From: Apoda limacodes
Lineage: Eukaryota; Arthropoda; Insecta; Lepidoptera; Limacodidae
Direction of reading: 5' to 3'
NCBI GenBank assembly: GCA_946406115.1
Contig: OX291562.1
Span: forward strand, 774,001 to 838,000
Length of the DNA: 64,000 nucleotides
Part shown: piece by piece, positions 24,901 through 39,900 of the stretch
Numbering within the stretch: the stretch's first letter is position 1
Layout of the letters: each line of letters begins with the position of its first letter
The notes under the pieces: generated by a model
What the model was told of the DNA's origin: nothing
Seen by the model: the letters and a program-made list of their open reading frames with translations, nothing else
Database searches by the model: none
Translations under genes and position numbers: made by a program

Positions 24901-27900
24901 TGAACATAGGCTACTTTTTACCGCGGGAAAATGCTTCATTCCTACGGGAAAACGGGTAATAGGACAACGGGTAGTGAGAATTGTCCTTCCGTACTTATAT
25001 TTTTCACATAACTTCTAAACGGCTTGACAGATTGGGTTGGGTATTTCGATTGTTTCACAGACACGAATGTTTATGCCATTAAGGAGGAAATATTTGATAG
25101 TTTGTATTTTTTCTATAATTGAGGAGCTGCCGTAAGAAGCTACGCCGATACCTAAATTTAGTGCGGGCGAAGCCGCCGGCAGAAGCTTGTTGAGTAATAA
25201 GTCCTAAAAAACAGTACTAACGAGGAGTAACGACTGTTCCAACACTTGTCCAAATTCTTAATATGATTCTTGAATTGATATGAATATCAATTGTTAATTG
25301 CATTTGGTCGTTATAAAAGTTAGTAAAACCATTCGGATTTGTTTCATTAAGTACAATTTGTAGCAAACAAATAAAAGATTATGTGACTTCAATAACGTTA
25401 AGTTCTGTACAAAAAAATGGAAAGTTCCGAGACGTGATTGCAATTACTTTTGAATTATGAAACAAACACAACTTATTGTTATTTTAATGATATTGTGTAA
25501 TGATTTTTGGTATATTTATTCGCACATCTTTAGTACCTCTCACAAATTTTAGCTTACTGGTCTATGTCGCCCTTCGAACGACACAAATCGCACACGATAC
25601 GTGGGGTACTCTGTCGCTTCATACTGACGACACAGTAAAGAACCAGTCAAATATCTTCATACAAGTGTTATGATTCTGCGTCAACAGCGTTTCCAGCGCG
25701 GTGGAATATGGCCTAAGTCTCCTTTCTCTAGAAGAGTTCTGTGCTCTCTGTGTACAAAGTCTAAGAAAACAATTGTGTGCTTATACAAAAGTGCAACTGA
25801 GCTAGTGTTTCCTTTTAATAGTGCTTTTATTTTTGTGAAGCACTTCACTATACCAATGAACATACCGTCTACCTACTTTGATTGATGAGCCAACCTTAAT
25901 GGTACTGCGCATTTAAAAGGTATTTTTGATTTATATGGGGAAGGTGGATCTGTTACGTAGTAACTAAATTATAATATTTGCCGTAGGGACGATCGGTAGG
26001 GTTTACCGCTCAGTCTCGCTAACACCAACTACAACATTCATATTGAGGATTTTGATAACATACTGAAAAAGTGGTTGTCATACATTCAGAAATGCCTGGT
26101 TTCTGTATGTGTGAAATTTTATTTAAATTTATATTTTTCTCATTTTCTTCACAGTCACCCGTAACAGTGAATCAGGAATTAGCGTCGTCATCACACCAGC
26201 GTCTGCTGGCGCTGTCCCACGCCGATGTGGAGCGGCGGCTGATCGACAACAAGTCTTTGCTGACGATCGTGGACAAGCCGGCGCTGAGGCAGCTCCCAAC
26301 CCTTGTGGCGAGCCTGGCCGCCAGGGTCGATGCTGACAAAGCTGTGTTGGCATGCGTCGGACAAATCAAACGGAGCGACCCCACACTGGATTTATCTGAT
26401 ACACGGTAGGTTTGTTAGGTATAAAGAGAAATAGTGACAAAAAGAAACTGTGAGAGGTAGAAAAGTAGAAAGCTAAAATTCTAACAATGAATGATTACGT
26501 AGTTAGGGAAATTAGTGACCTTGTAAAATTTAAATAAGTAAACTTTACCTTGAATATAGGTTTCTTAAATGAAAACGATAACGTTGCCAGCTTTCTGAGC
26601 TCTCTTGCCTTCTCCTGCACATGCGTTCTTAATTTCCTAGTTTCTTTAATTGTATTTTGTAGTTAAGTTAATTTTATTGATATTTGTTTAAATTTTTAAT
26701 AAGATGTTAATATATAAGAAACTTAGATAAAATTTATGCTTTTAAATTTACGTTAATGTAATAATACGATTATTTAAACGATAATTTATTTAGAGATTTG
26801 ATAAGAGAGTTTTATCGTTTATCCGTTAGACTTTCATTTCATGAAGTAATTTACGAAATAATTACTAGTTGACGTATAAATGGTTCAGAGCAAAACATAC
26901 AAAGTCATAACCATTTATTTCTTTTTCCGATAAACTCTTATTCAATCTCGCATGCTTTGTAATTCCGTAGATACTTGTCTTGTCTTCTCGCTGTATCGTT
27001 TTACCTACGATTATCTTATAATCCTACTAATAATACTAACCTCTTGGTTTCCTCTTGGCGCATGCAGGATGTTGGTCAGTGATACAATCTATGGAGGAAG
27101 AGGAAACCGACATTCATTTCTCACACTTCATGTTTACTCGACGCGGTGTTAATCTTGTTTCTCGCATCGACGTTGAGATGTGAGCAATCCTCTTTAATTG
27201 CGCTGAAGTTAACGAGTGCGTACTCAGTAAAGTTAAAGAGTGCGTGCTCAGTAAAGTTAACGAGTGCGTGCTCAGTAAAGTTAACGAGTGCTGCTCAGTT
27301 AACGGTGAAATTGGATTGTATGATGCGATAATTTGAATTTTGCGTCAGTTCGTGTTAAATATTAGATAGTATCTCGTGCACGCGATGTACTACGCTGTTA
27401 ATCGTTATTTTCTTTAGTTTTATATCACGTAAGGTTTTCCAGCTTTTTTTGTGAGATTAATAATGTTAAATTTAATAGCAGTGCATCTTAAAGACCTGGC
27501 AGACCGCTTTTTCGAGCGTACACAAAATCACCCGAATCGATTAATTGTGCAATCCACAACCTATCATCCCCCGTCGACATCGGCACGGTCGAAAAACTAT
27601 TCTTAGGCGGCCTCGGCACGTACTAACGGCCTCAGACGACGATCTCGCTATCCGAATAGCGAGACTAGTCTCAACGTCCTCCCCTAATAGAGCCTTCCTC
27701 CGAACACGACGCCGATGTCCCCGGGTTCGTCGGCAAACGCACGGACTTACCTCATACACAAGGTATTAAAGAGTGCCGGGGCGCTTCTCGCCCACACTCA
27801 CTCGCAACCGCAATCACAACCGCATAACGGAGAACTCCCTTTCTGGCGCTGACTCACCTTTGGCTTCGAGGTTCACGCTGGTCGAAGAGACGACCTCAAG

Positions 27901-30900
27901 AGCGACAACCCAAGCTGAGGCTCCCCCCGCGGAGAGCCCTTGAGCGTTGGGCGCTACATGGGCTAAGACCCTTTCAGAGTCTCGCCCCAAAAGCCCGGTG
28001 GAGCAGTAATGGCTGCATCAGCCAACTGCATAGTCAGTCAGAAAAAAAACTCTGGAAATTCACGTCACGTAGTATGCCTTGATACATTGCTTTTTCAGTC
28101 GTCAGTTTTTTTCAACTGCTACCATGTTACAAAAACTTGTTGGTGCAATTTAAATCATCAATTAAATCATAAATCAACGTTATTCGTTATAATAATAGTT
28201 CAAATCAAATGACATCTTAAGCGACAAATGAGTATTTTCATGTCTTGTGGATTTTAGGTAATGTAAATTGAGTTTGAAACCTTATTTTTCATTCGATATG
28301 TGTATTCGATGTATATTTGACTGTCTTACAAATTATTGCATAATGAAACATGACTGTAGAAAGTATAACTTTCTCCCAAAACCTGTATGGTCGGTCACCG
28401 TCACCCAAACACCCAAACGTTGCGTCACCGATCATATATCTACATAACACATTTACTGTAGGTAAATGTTAATCGCAGAATAAAGTTAATGATGGTTATG
28501 AATAAAAAATTATTGGATATTAGTGATGCCGTTTATGTTCCAATTAAATAACTACCGCATAACTGCGCGATCGTTTAGGTGTATTTCTCGCTGTCTGTTG
28601 CACAACATTCACATAATTCGACTGTATCGTAAGAGATTATTTCTTTTATTAGCTATAATTATGTACGTAATCGCTAAGTCTAAAATTAAACGATTATTAT
28701 TAGTACTACCTACTTAGGAAATAGTTGATGCTATACTTTGTTGCTATTATAATGCAGCAGCGACCACACAATGAAATATAATTAGTTGTTATTATTATTA
28801 GTAAACTGCAACTTTTAGACATTTCTTTTAGTAAACCTTAAATATTTAAAACTAATAGTTACTCATCGGGCTAAGGGACATAGAAATTAGGCGAAATTTA
28901 ATAATCGATTAGATACAATATGGGACGAAAAACTTATAAGGGAAGATACATACAAATACATATTATATACACATACATACATAAACATAGATATAATACA
29001 ATGCGATGTTGAAAAGTCTGACACTTTAACTTTTGTTTATCTTGTTTATTAATTTGATACAAAAGAAAGAAACAATATTTTTTCGAAATAAACCTTTATG
29101 TTATCAAAATTTATTCTATGATAACAAAAGTAAAAATCACAACGGTTGAGAAGTAACATAAAAAAATTGAATCTAAAACAGTTGTATGTAAAAGGGATTT
29201 AATACAATACAACAATAATGGTAGGTGATGAATTCTCTACGGCATGGAATTCCCTTATATGCGAAGTCAACAAATGAACCGATCTATTGTTACTTTTACT
29301 GGTTCACAAACTTATTCCAGCAGCGTTTGTTTGGTAGATACTAAACAAATAAATAAGTTAAAAACGTAAATCATCTTTACAAGCCGGCAATAACCTTCCG
29401 AATGTTATTACCGGCAACACTGAAACAATGGGCGAAATAAGAGACATATGGTATTTGTATGGGATATTATTCGTGGCGAGAAACTCGACGAAAGTTGGAA
29501 TGTGTTAAACTGTTCACTTGTGTTGGGTTAGTACGAGTCTGCCAACAATGAAATGAAAACAAGCAAGAGAACAAAATACAGTCGTAACTCTCGGCTTGTG
29601 TAAACCGTTATATGCCGATATAATTTTCTAAGAATAAGCCCATTAAAAACAAACAATATATGGGCATATCTTACGAATGCGAACGTTAAGTTGTGGAATG
29701 AGCAGCCGGGCAGCCGCAGCAGTCACTGAATGGCCGCTTATCATTAGGCAGCTTGTTTATCACCTTTGATGCCAAAAAAATAATAACCTAAGTATATTAA
29801 TAAAAATCAATGCCACCCGGTAAGTGGCGCTGCTGTCGGTATGTCAACTACTAAACGGCTTGACCGATAGGTTTGAAATTTTGTATGTGTATTTATTACC
29901 ATGGTTTCACAGAAACGAATGTATCATGCCATTAAAGAGGAAAGATTTTATTGTTTGTTTTTTTTTCCATAATTGAGGAGTTGCCGTAAGAACTGGCAGA
30001 AGCTAGTACCTAAATAAAAATGAATTAGCAGCAGTTTATATTTTCGAAATTCACGGGTTCAACTTGAAAATTATAACCAATGTTGTTGATGAGATTTTGG
30101 TGGCCCTCCTTTGTTTATTTTCTGGTGCCTATTGTTTCTTGCATGTTAACTAAAATTTTTAATCAGCTAAGCACTGTCACTACTGACAGCTACTTGGTAG
30201 GTACGAGTATTAATGCAAACTAATTAACAGTCTAATAACTACTAATATACAACAATGTAAAAACCATTCCACCTGCCTGGAAGATATTTTTAGGTTACTA
30301 GAATTGTTTTTTTTTTATACAACTAAGATGACAAACAACTGGACAACGGAACGCGGGGTGTTTGCATGGCTTGTGTAATAAGAATTTCCACTACTGTCAT
30401 CTGCATAGTATGTTGTCGATGGATAACATGGCATTAATATGCAGTAGAAACAGCGTAGGAGACAGCACAGAGCCTTGCGGAACACCAGCATTAATGTGCA
30501 GGCTATCAGAGCAACTACCGTCAACTACAGATCGTATGCGTCTGCAGGATAAAAAGCTAGCCATCCAGTAGCTCAAACTTTCAGGCAGTCCGTAAGATGG
30601 CAACTTCGATAGGAAACCCCGGTGCCAGAACGTATCGTGTTTTTCTAGGTGTTTCTAGGTGATCGTGTAGATTATAAGTCGAGAAATAACAAAAAGAAAA
30701 TGGCTCTTAATGATTAAAATTGGCGGGCAAGTAAATGAGGTAACTGTCATTTCTGCGGTAACAAAATTATTACCTTTGTTCAAATATCTTAAATCACTTA
30801 ACAAAGACAATTAAAACCAAATCGGTTAATTTGTTGAACAATGGCGTCGGTTCCCGCTCAACGAAGCGCAGTGATACCATCCGCTCTCGCTACAGTTTCT

Positions 30901-33900
30901 ACTATTTTTATTTCCATTTCTCCGACGCAAGAGCATTCCTACCGTTGCGTAACTTTTTATCATAAAAAGTGACGTGTTTGTAATATTATTAGAATCATCT
31001 CACTATTGTTTTTTAATGAGATTAATTGTCGTTGTCTGGGAAAAAGAAGGTTTTCTTCATTCACGAGTTTACTGCTTTGTGCAAGGAAATAGCAGTTTCT
31101 AACTTACAAGTTAGTAACTTATATTTGATCTGTGTGTGCTTAAGCTTAATACCAGGTTACCGGAAATGTTTTGAGAGCAGGTACTTGTTGTGTTTTAGTT
31201 TTATCCTCCTGAATTAAAATTTTTATCAGTTAAACTAATTAACATAAAAAATGTCTGCAAATCAATAGCGATTCACCAAAAATGTATGAACCTTGGTTCA
31301 AGGAATTAATTCTACCCCCAGTAGCATATCAGCTTATTCATAATCAGTTCATAAGTATGATGTTTCATTATAGATGTTAATAAATAGAAACACCTGATAA
31401 AATACAGAACAAGAATCCAAACAGTTATCTGATTGAAATTGTACACTGTTTTATTGACTATGAATGATTCCGTACAAAAAATATGTAATTAAACTATTCT
31501 TTCAAATGAACTATGTTTCAATTCTTTGGAGGGAGACCTTGGTTTTTTAAGACAATTTTCCCATTCTCCTTTTAAATATTTACAACCTCTCAAAAGAATG
31601 AAATACCTATACCACCCAGACCAATACCACACCCTATTCAGTAGGTAGTACGATGGGTTTGATTTGTCGCTGTATATAGGTAAGCCCGGACAGATTAGAA
31701 GAGGTTAATTTGCAAGTGAACAAAATATGATAAATGGTTTCGGTTTTTAAATATAACATTTATCAGTAACTCGACCGCAGCGCCACAGATAGGATACAAA
31801 CTTTATGATTTTCTTTTTTGTCACAAAACCAACTAATCGTTAATGAAACCACTAAGGAGGCAAATAATCTAACGGTCCGCCTGATAATAAGCGGTCACCG
31901 TGGCCTATGGACGCTTGCAACACCAGGGGTATCACTCGCGCGTTGCCAACCCTTAAAAAATCCAATAACTTGCTTCTTGATAAACCCCATACTGTAGTCC
32001 TTAAAGAAAACCTTGACAGGGAGATCATTCCACAACGTAAGCGTTGGCGGTAGAAAGTTCTTCTGAAATCGCACTGTACGTGACCATTTATGTTCTGCGG
32101 TGTAAGGATGAATTCCCTGCCGATGGCGAGCGGTGCGATGGTAGAAAGTATAGCCGTGGGCATCATTTTGTACGATTCCTCAAAATACACGGCGAGGCAA
32201 AGAGTTAGCTTTACTTTATAATCATTTTAAACCAAAATTAAAGAAATCTAATTACCTCATGATTTTAGATTTTTCTCATACCATTTTTTTCTTTTTATTA
32301 AATACCACTAAGGTGGCTAACAAGCATACGGTCCGCCTGATGGAAAGCGGTCACCGTGGCCTATGGACACTTGTAACACCAGGGGTATCACTCGCGCGTT
32401 GCCGACCCTTCAAAAATCCAATAACTTCTTTCTTGAAGAACCCCGTAGTCAAAGTCAAAGAAAACTTGCGACTTGTAAAGCAGCAACCTCTGCCCCGACG
32501 TGAAGTTTTGCCTCGCTCTCTTGAGTACACCTAGTATTTTGGACGCCAGCTTGTTATGCAAATAATCTCGGAACTGAACATCGCTGGAGGATCCCAATGC
32601 TCTTGAAGATGGAGAGTGGAGTGTTCTGGAATTGTAGGATTACTGCGAATGGGGTTTTCTTAGCGGTGAAAGCGCAGACTTGTGTCTTTTTAGGGTTGAA
32701 TCAGACCAAGTTTACCCGTCCCCAGTCACAGACCTTGGACAGTGTGGTCTCGATTTGAGACTCAAGTTCTCCACGGTGTTCCTCCACAACGGAACGAGGG
32801 GTTTTTGCATGACCCGTGTCATAAGCGTCTCCAGTATGTTTCCAATGTTGTTGATGTCCAACATGTCATTGATATGCATTAGAACCAGCGTAGGACACCA
32901 GCATTAATGTCCATGCTATCAGAGCAACTTCCGTTAACTACGGTTCGCATGCGTCTGCCGGAAAAAAAAGCTAGCCACCCATTTGCACAAACCCTCGGGC
33001 ACTCCGTAAGATGGCAACTTCGATAGAAGACCCCGGTGCCAGACCCGATCGAACGCCTTCGCTATGTCCAGGCTACATGCCAATGCCTCCCCCTGAATCT
33101 CGATGGCTAGTGCCCATCGGTGTGTGAGATACACTAGAAGGTCATCAGTCGAGCGACCGTGGCGAAAGCCATATTGACGGTCACTTACCAGGTTGTGTTC
33201 TTCTGAACACTTAGAAGCTGTGTGTTGATGAATCTGATCTTTTGCCCGTTTTGGGCACCGGGTGCACATTCGCAGTCTTCCATGAAGACGGAAATTGCCT
33301 AGTGTGGTAGGAAAGCGCGAAGAAGCGCGTGAGTACAGGACATAAGTCAGGAGCACACTGCTTAAGCACCACTGCTGGTATACCGTCTGGCCCACTCGAC
33401 TTATGAACGTCTAGAGAAAGCAACGCCCGCCGGAGCTCCCGCTGTTCGACTTCCGGCATGGTCTTACCATCGCACCATGGTATAGTAGTTGGTACAGCGC
33501 CTTCTTCGTTCATTTTCGAGTTTGAGGCAAAGAGACTGCCCAGTAGATCGGCTTTCTCTTAAGCACTGTGGGCCAAGTCACCATCGGTCTTTCGCAGTGG
33601 TGGTTAAACAAACAATTTGTAAATTTATTCTCTTAAACATGCTACGATATGCGATCATATCTCATCAGCTTCAGATCAGCTTTTTTGGGATAAATCGTAC
33701 TTACAGTACAGTATCAGAAAGCGACCCGCAATGTTGTATCCCTCCGCTCGAGCGGTCAAATATGAAGTATGAAAATGGAGCGAACTTTTTTAACACTCGA
33801 ACATTGAAAACTGAAAAAGATAATTCATTTAGTTTTATTTCCTTTAAGTGCCTCGTCCCGCATACTCACGGTCGCCCGGTTATGCTGCGTTTGCGGGCCG

Positions 33901-36900
33901 CGGCAGTAATGTATTATAAACGCAGCAGCCGTACCTTGACCAGGACGAAAACCAGACTAAAAGCGATAAAGGATATTATTTATCATCAGGAATATGTTAA
34001 GTCGCTGCTGTACCCGGCTTAGTTACTGCTGTACCAGGCTTGGTTTTAAGATTTTAAAGAAGAAAGGTGGTATGTGTATGAGTAATGGTAATGAAATCAT
34101 TTCCCAAAGGATACCATTGGAAATTGAATAATTATAGATGTTTGTGATAAAAGGACGAGGAGAAGGAGGAAAATGACGAATGGATGCCTTATACAATCTC
34201 TTTTAAAAACCTTAACTTAAGTGAAAAGAATATTCTCCATAATTAGACGAAAAGTTCTTAACGAAGAGAGATGGGTTATTTTATTAGTGCTGCGTTATTA
34301 GCTGATTGATGGTTACGAAGTCGTTGATTGAAAAGTTTTTACTTTAGATAATTCAGCTTTGAATCTATACGAGGCAGGATCTCTTCTTTATTTCTATCTT
34401 TATTTACTTGTTGCGCCACGTCGATAGTAGATGCTTGATTCTAAGTATATAATTATTATTGATTGAATTTCAGAATAGGGCAATTAAATTAATAAAAATA
34501 ACTTACCATCAATAACATTTAGATAATAGATATTATTAGATATTTTTTTTACATCAAAGATCTAATTGAAAATAATGCTAAAAAACTATCAAATGAACGC
34601 AGTCTCATTTACATCAATAATTATTAGTGACTGATGACATACTAAGAAATGCAAAAAATTTAATCTACTTATTTGTCCCGGTGGTTTCGTTTGTTTAGTC
34701 ATTCAAATTTTTACTAGTAATGTTTTTGTTTAAATGTTTGGGTGTTTTACAGTAAAAAATGAATGCAATTTGTAAGATATTACGTTAACATTGCAGGCCG
34801 GTAGCGGGAGTGCTGATGAACTTCTCCCGCGGGTGTGCGGCGGTACTCGCGCAGATGGCCGGTGCCGACGTGGACTTACCTCCCGCCGAGACGGCGCCCA
34901 GGTCCACCACCGACTCCGCCAGCGACGGGTACCACTCTGACAGCGACGAGTCGCACCAACACCCCGACAGGTGAGACAATCCTTCACTAAGGAAACTACA
35001 CAAAACACTTCATAAGTACATATATTGCTTCTGGTACGTGTGGCGGGTCGAATGGCCTATCGCCCCTACATTTTAACTTGTATATGCGGTGATCGGGGTG
35101 AACTAACGTCATTCGGAAGACCATTTTTATATCGGTGGTAAAAACTATTTGATGCAAATGGAAGTTCAATAAAATTTTTGTTATGTCGTTTTGGATCGGA
35201 TATCCGGTATGATAACCGTCCTTGGACGTCTGGGCTGAACCATCTTGAAAAAACAACGAGGATTTTATTAGAATCCCGTTTAAAAATTTTGTGATGCGGG
35301 ATAAAATAATGTTCGCGGTTAAAGTTAAAAGATGACTGCGTCATGAGACCGAGACGTAAATGTTTGGATAAAAATTTGGGGTATTTTTGTGGAATTCGGG
35401 ATTACGGGTCACTTTACGTGTGTGTCACTGAACTCTTCGTTAACGGCTGGACCGACTTTGATGATTTTTTTGTGTTTTATCTTGTTTATCAGGCAACTAC
35501 CAGATCGCTAGAACCGCAAGATGTGAAGCGAGCCACAGGCTTTAATACTCATCTGAATCAAAAGTAGTCGCCCGACCCAATGTAATGAGAGAACAGAATG
35601 ATAAAGAATCAACCCTTACCGAAGATCAGGGCATGTATTAACGTTAAAAATTTGGTAACGTTACCGGTTGCTCGACAGATTAACGATAACGAGAATTAAA
35701 ACGTGACACATTCAAACGTTATTTTTACCAGTAAATTGAAGTATTGTTAATATCAACGTATTCATTACATACAAAATCTGCTCCAGGAATATTAACCGGT
35801 CACAGTGAGGTACGACACGAAGGCTGCTTCATTTATCGCTATCACACAAAACTCTACATCAAATTGCAAAGGAGTATGCTAATATAATTATCCATTCGTA
35901 GCACCAGCGTTAATAACGTCATTCTATAAGTATGCTCTGTAGGCGGACAGGACTCCATCGAAAAAGTAATGGAACTTTAACAACAGACTGAAGTACTAAA
36001 GAATCTAAGTCAACGTTAGGATTGAGACTAGCCTTGGGTACCTATGGACATAACTATATCTTCGGATATATATCCGAGGCCGGATATGTTACAACTCCTT
36101 CACTTTGCGTGAAATAAACATGTCCTATATCCAGGGTGTGAACGAACTAGTCCAAATAAACAGCGGAGCGTGTCGCCCGTGTCGGTGGCGCGGAGCGGCC
36201 GAATAGCGATGCACGCATATCACTGAAAGTGAGAGAGAGAGAAAGCTAGCGTTGAAAGTGAAATAGGTACATAGTCGTATATTGCTTATAAATAGTCGAT
36301 CTCAGGGCTTTTTAAAATCACGCCTGCTTAACCCTATGTATATGTATTGGGATAAGAATTTCCGTAATACGCTTTAAAGCGCTTAAATCGCTTATTTATT
36401 AAGTGAACGTTTTTGTCTTCAATTTAATTGTTTGTTTACGTAAGTATGTACATACTATAGATTAGTACTTACTACAATAGTTTATAGTATTACCTCTGCT
36501 TTGTGACGTGCGCGTGAATATATGTTAGAAAAATATAAGTGTCAGTGATTACTTGTGTATTTGATGAGTGTTTGTTTATAAATAATTATAATCGTTTACT
36601 TTCTGTGTAGGATTTGTTTATGTATAAGTACTAGACTGTGTAAATATTTACACCTTTAAAAGTTTTGAGTTAAAATTGCGTATTGTGATTAAAAAAATAG
36701 TTTATAAATGTTGCAATAATAGTCTGAAATTCTATCCTAACCTAAGAAACAACTAGTCAAACAGAGCCCGGTCCATACCTATCACAACTCATTACCAAGA
36801 ATGTTTTCGTTCCAAACTAACGATTTGTGCACTCGTGATTGACGGTACGAAATCGATCCGAGGATTCGTTTGACCGCGGTGTGCTAGTAAATTGCATATT

Positions 36901-39900
36901 TCCGCGGATATATTAAGCGGATATGGATATGCGAAGCGGATTTATATCTTTAATCGGAATGATATGTGACATATCCAATCTTTGTCCGGAGTTACTTAGC
37001 CCATAGCTAATTGAGACGGAGACTTTCATCGTTCACATTTAAGCTTAGAGAAGGTAGGAAGAACATCAAAAACTAAAATTCAATATACTGAGTTACTACC
37101 TAGAAAATAAACACAGATGTACCAAAAAGCGCAATTACTAAAAATAAAAATACTTAAAACAAGTGACTGGTACAATTGCCTGGGTATCACGTTACATCAG
37201 CACAAGACCTGGTTCTTCGCGTGCTGGCTGACATGCGGCGTACTGTTTTCTACAAACAGTATGTTGCACTCGACATTCATAAAGGATTTTTTGTAAATAG
37301 AGGAGTTGTTCTTCGAAGAAGAAGTGATTATATTTGTAAAAGGTCGGCGAGCGAGTGACGCCCCAGGTGTTGCAAGCGTCTATGGCATTGATTTTCAAAG
37401 TGAGGGGCGTGACGCCATCCAAAAGAGGGCGCGGGCACTGTTTTCTATTGAATCTAGAATTGGGAAATTATGTCATAATGCACATGCTCCGTCACATTAA
37501 CTCTTCTTATAACACATGTGTGAAAAAAATATTTTTGAAATAAAACATCTAAAAAATATTTTGGACTTTATTATAATTATTGTATTTTATAATTGCGTGG
37601 CGAGACAACTTGCTGCCATTTGCTGCGCCGAGGTTGGGAAGTGGGCATTTACATTTTTGGCTGTAGAGGATGTGATATGAAAAACTTTTGGAACCCCTGG
37701 TCTATAGGATGTTGTAAACGCTTACAATAGGCGGACCGTTAGCTTTGTAGCCACCTTATAGATATTAAAAAAAGTTTGCCGGAAATTATCAGCACAGTGT
37801 TCACGGCAAAATAACATGACGGTTTAAAGTACGGTAAAGTAATATACTCCCAACACGTAATTTGTTTTGTTTAGTTTAGTGCTGATGTATGAGGCGATAG
37901 TTTGCTCCATTTAGATTTGTCTTTATTTAATTAAGGTGCAAGCAGCGTACATCACGTTGTGCGTTGCCAGCGCTTTACAATTACAATTACAAATATTGTA
38001 AATTAGCATGTACACGCATTTTCGCCTGCGCTGAATGCAGTCATTGCCGTAGGATTCCTACAGGAAATCCTTGATGAATTGGAATAAAAGTAGTGTATAT
38101 TATTCTGACCCACCAATTACCTCTAGGTCACCCATTTTCACTGTTGCAATGTGCAGGTGAACCTGCAAAAAAATCTATTCCCAAAGAATCTCTAAATAGG
38201 CTCATGGGACAAGACAAAATCCTGTTCTCCCACAATTGTACGTACCTTATCTTGCAAGGGGCAGACAGTATGCATACACTTATATGCTTTACAGTAAACC
38301 AGACGGCGCAAAACCTATGCCTACGGCTTACACTACCGCTACTGACACTCATATACACTTTGACAGACAATGCGCTTCTGTGCTTCTATTTGTTTTACTA
38401 AAAATCCGACCTATAGAATAAATACGTTTAAAGGTCTGTCTCTAAAATATAGTTATTAAAATAAAATGACTATTTGCTCAGGGGCATAGAATGAATATTT
38501 GGTCAGGAGACAGGCTGGCGGGAGACATTGAAGAAGTTCAAAACTTGTTTTGTGTTCAAAGATCCTACTTCGCTTTCAATTCATTAAGTCAGGCAATAAT
38601 TGCTGTTCGCCTGGTTGTGGTGTTACAGAAGTAAGCTGGTGGCGCAGTACGCGGCGGTGTGGTCGCGCGCAGCCGAAGAGACCCTGCCGGCGCTGTCGGC
38701 GCTCGAGCCGCTGCGGCAGATCCCGCATCTCAAGTACAAGATCGTCTTCTCTGTTGTTGTAGTGAGTTTTATTTAGAATTAAGATTATTTTAAATCAAGT
38801 TAAATTTATTTTTAAAAACAAAACTAAACAGTAAATAACGACTTGTGAATTGTGTAAAGTAGTCCCGAGTTGTGTTGTGGCTGACAATGGGTTCTAAACT
38901 TTTGTTGTCAGCAAACGGAGTAATTTGAATAAAATACAATAATAGCTAAAATACAAGAGCTAATATGTTAACTATATTTTGTAATTGTGTAACTGATCTG
39001 TTCGTGCTCACGTCGCGGTCCAGCTGTCGTTCCGTGCGGCGATCAGTCTCCGTGACCGTCGACTGAGCGAGGTGAGGGCTCTGCTGGGGGCCAGCGATGT
39101 TGACGCGAGCTCGGCCAGCGCGGCGCGGCTATCGGCTGCTGCCACGCGCCTGCTGCAGGACACCGCGCACAGCTTCCCGCTCGGGGAGGCCGAGCGCACA
39201 GTCGTCGGCCAGGTCAGACATCTCTCATAGACCATTTCATTATCTCACTGCAAAGACTAAGGCCTTTTCCTGAATTCAAGGTTTGTTGTTTCATATGGTA
39301 CTGCCAGGTACCTACAGGTAATTTGTTTGTGAAACACTGGTTTTATCACCAAGTCTTTCATTTAAAGTATTGAAGTTCAAACTTGGAAAACTCACAAGTG
39401 TGAAATAGACACCGACGTTGCGTTCCAACCACTGGAATGTCTTGGTGTACGGCTTTCCAGTGTTTGGTTGCTGTACTTACTGTACTTGCTCAAAAATTAT
39501 AAACGAAATTAAATTTTGAGTGTTACGTTAGTTTTTCAAGTTAGCTTAAAAAAATTCTAAACATTTGTAAAAATTAACAGCAACGTTTTTTATGAGCAAT
39601 TTGTTAAGAAAACAACACCGCAGGGGCATCACCTTCTTGAAAGTGACTTCAAGGTCAGCGTGTCCTCGCCAGTCAAAACTTTCAAGTACTAAAGTCTATT
39701 CTACGCCGCACATTGTCAGGTCGGGTGCCGGAGATAATGCCACACTGGCCTACAGCTGTTCTTAGTAAAAGACATTGTAAATACACTCAAGACGTGGATA
39801 AAAGAATATTCTGAAGCAAATGTTGACACACGAAACCTACACATGATTACACATACCCATGATCCAATCGTCCTGGAAGATCATGGTTCGATGCATTTAT

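Larger units (their letters stand above)
26406..34796. other. MIEAP-family intron, 8.4 kb, repeat-filled
   Basis: Holds a 24-bp minisatellite, a GC-rich repeat element, microsatellites, a Helitron-like piece and at least three LINE relics, listed separately. Stretches with nothing identified: 26410-27200, 28056-28920, 29011-29800, 30651-31850 and 33601-34796 (apart from the 33857-33920 repeat). Confidence 0.6.
34971..38628. other. MIEAP-family intron, 3.7 kb
   Basis: Contains a GGATAT-rich element (36045-36990) and LINE tail fragments (37180-37440 and 37715-37760). The rest, including 35000-36000 and 37800-38600, is unassigned. Confidence 0.5.

Noticed and set aside
33489..34022. 177-codon plus-strand frame
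   Set aside because: Crosses from antisense LINE into an unrelated dispersed repeat; no protein motif.
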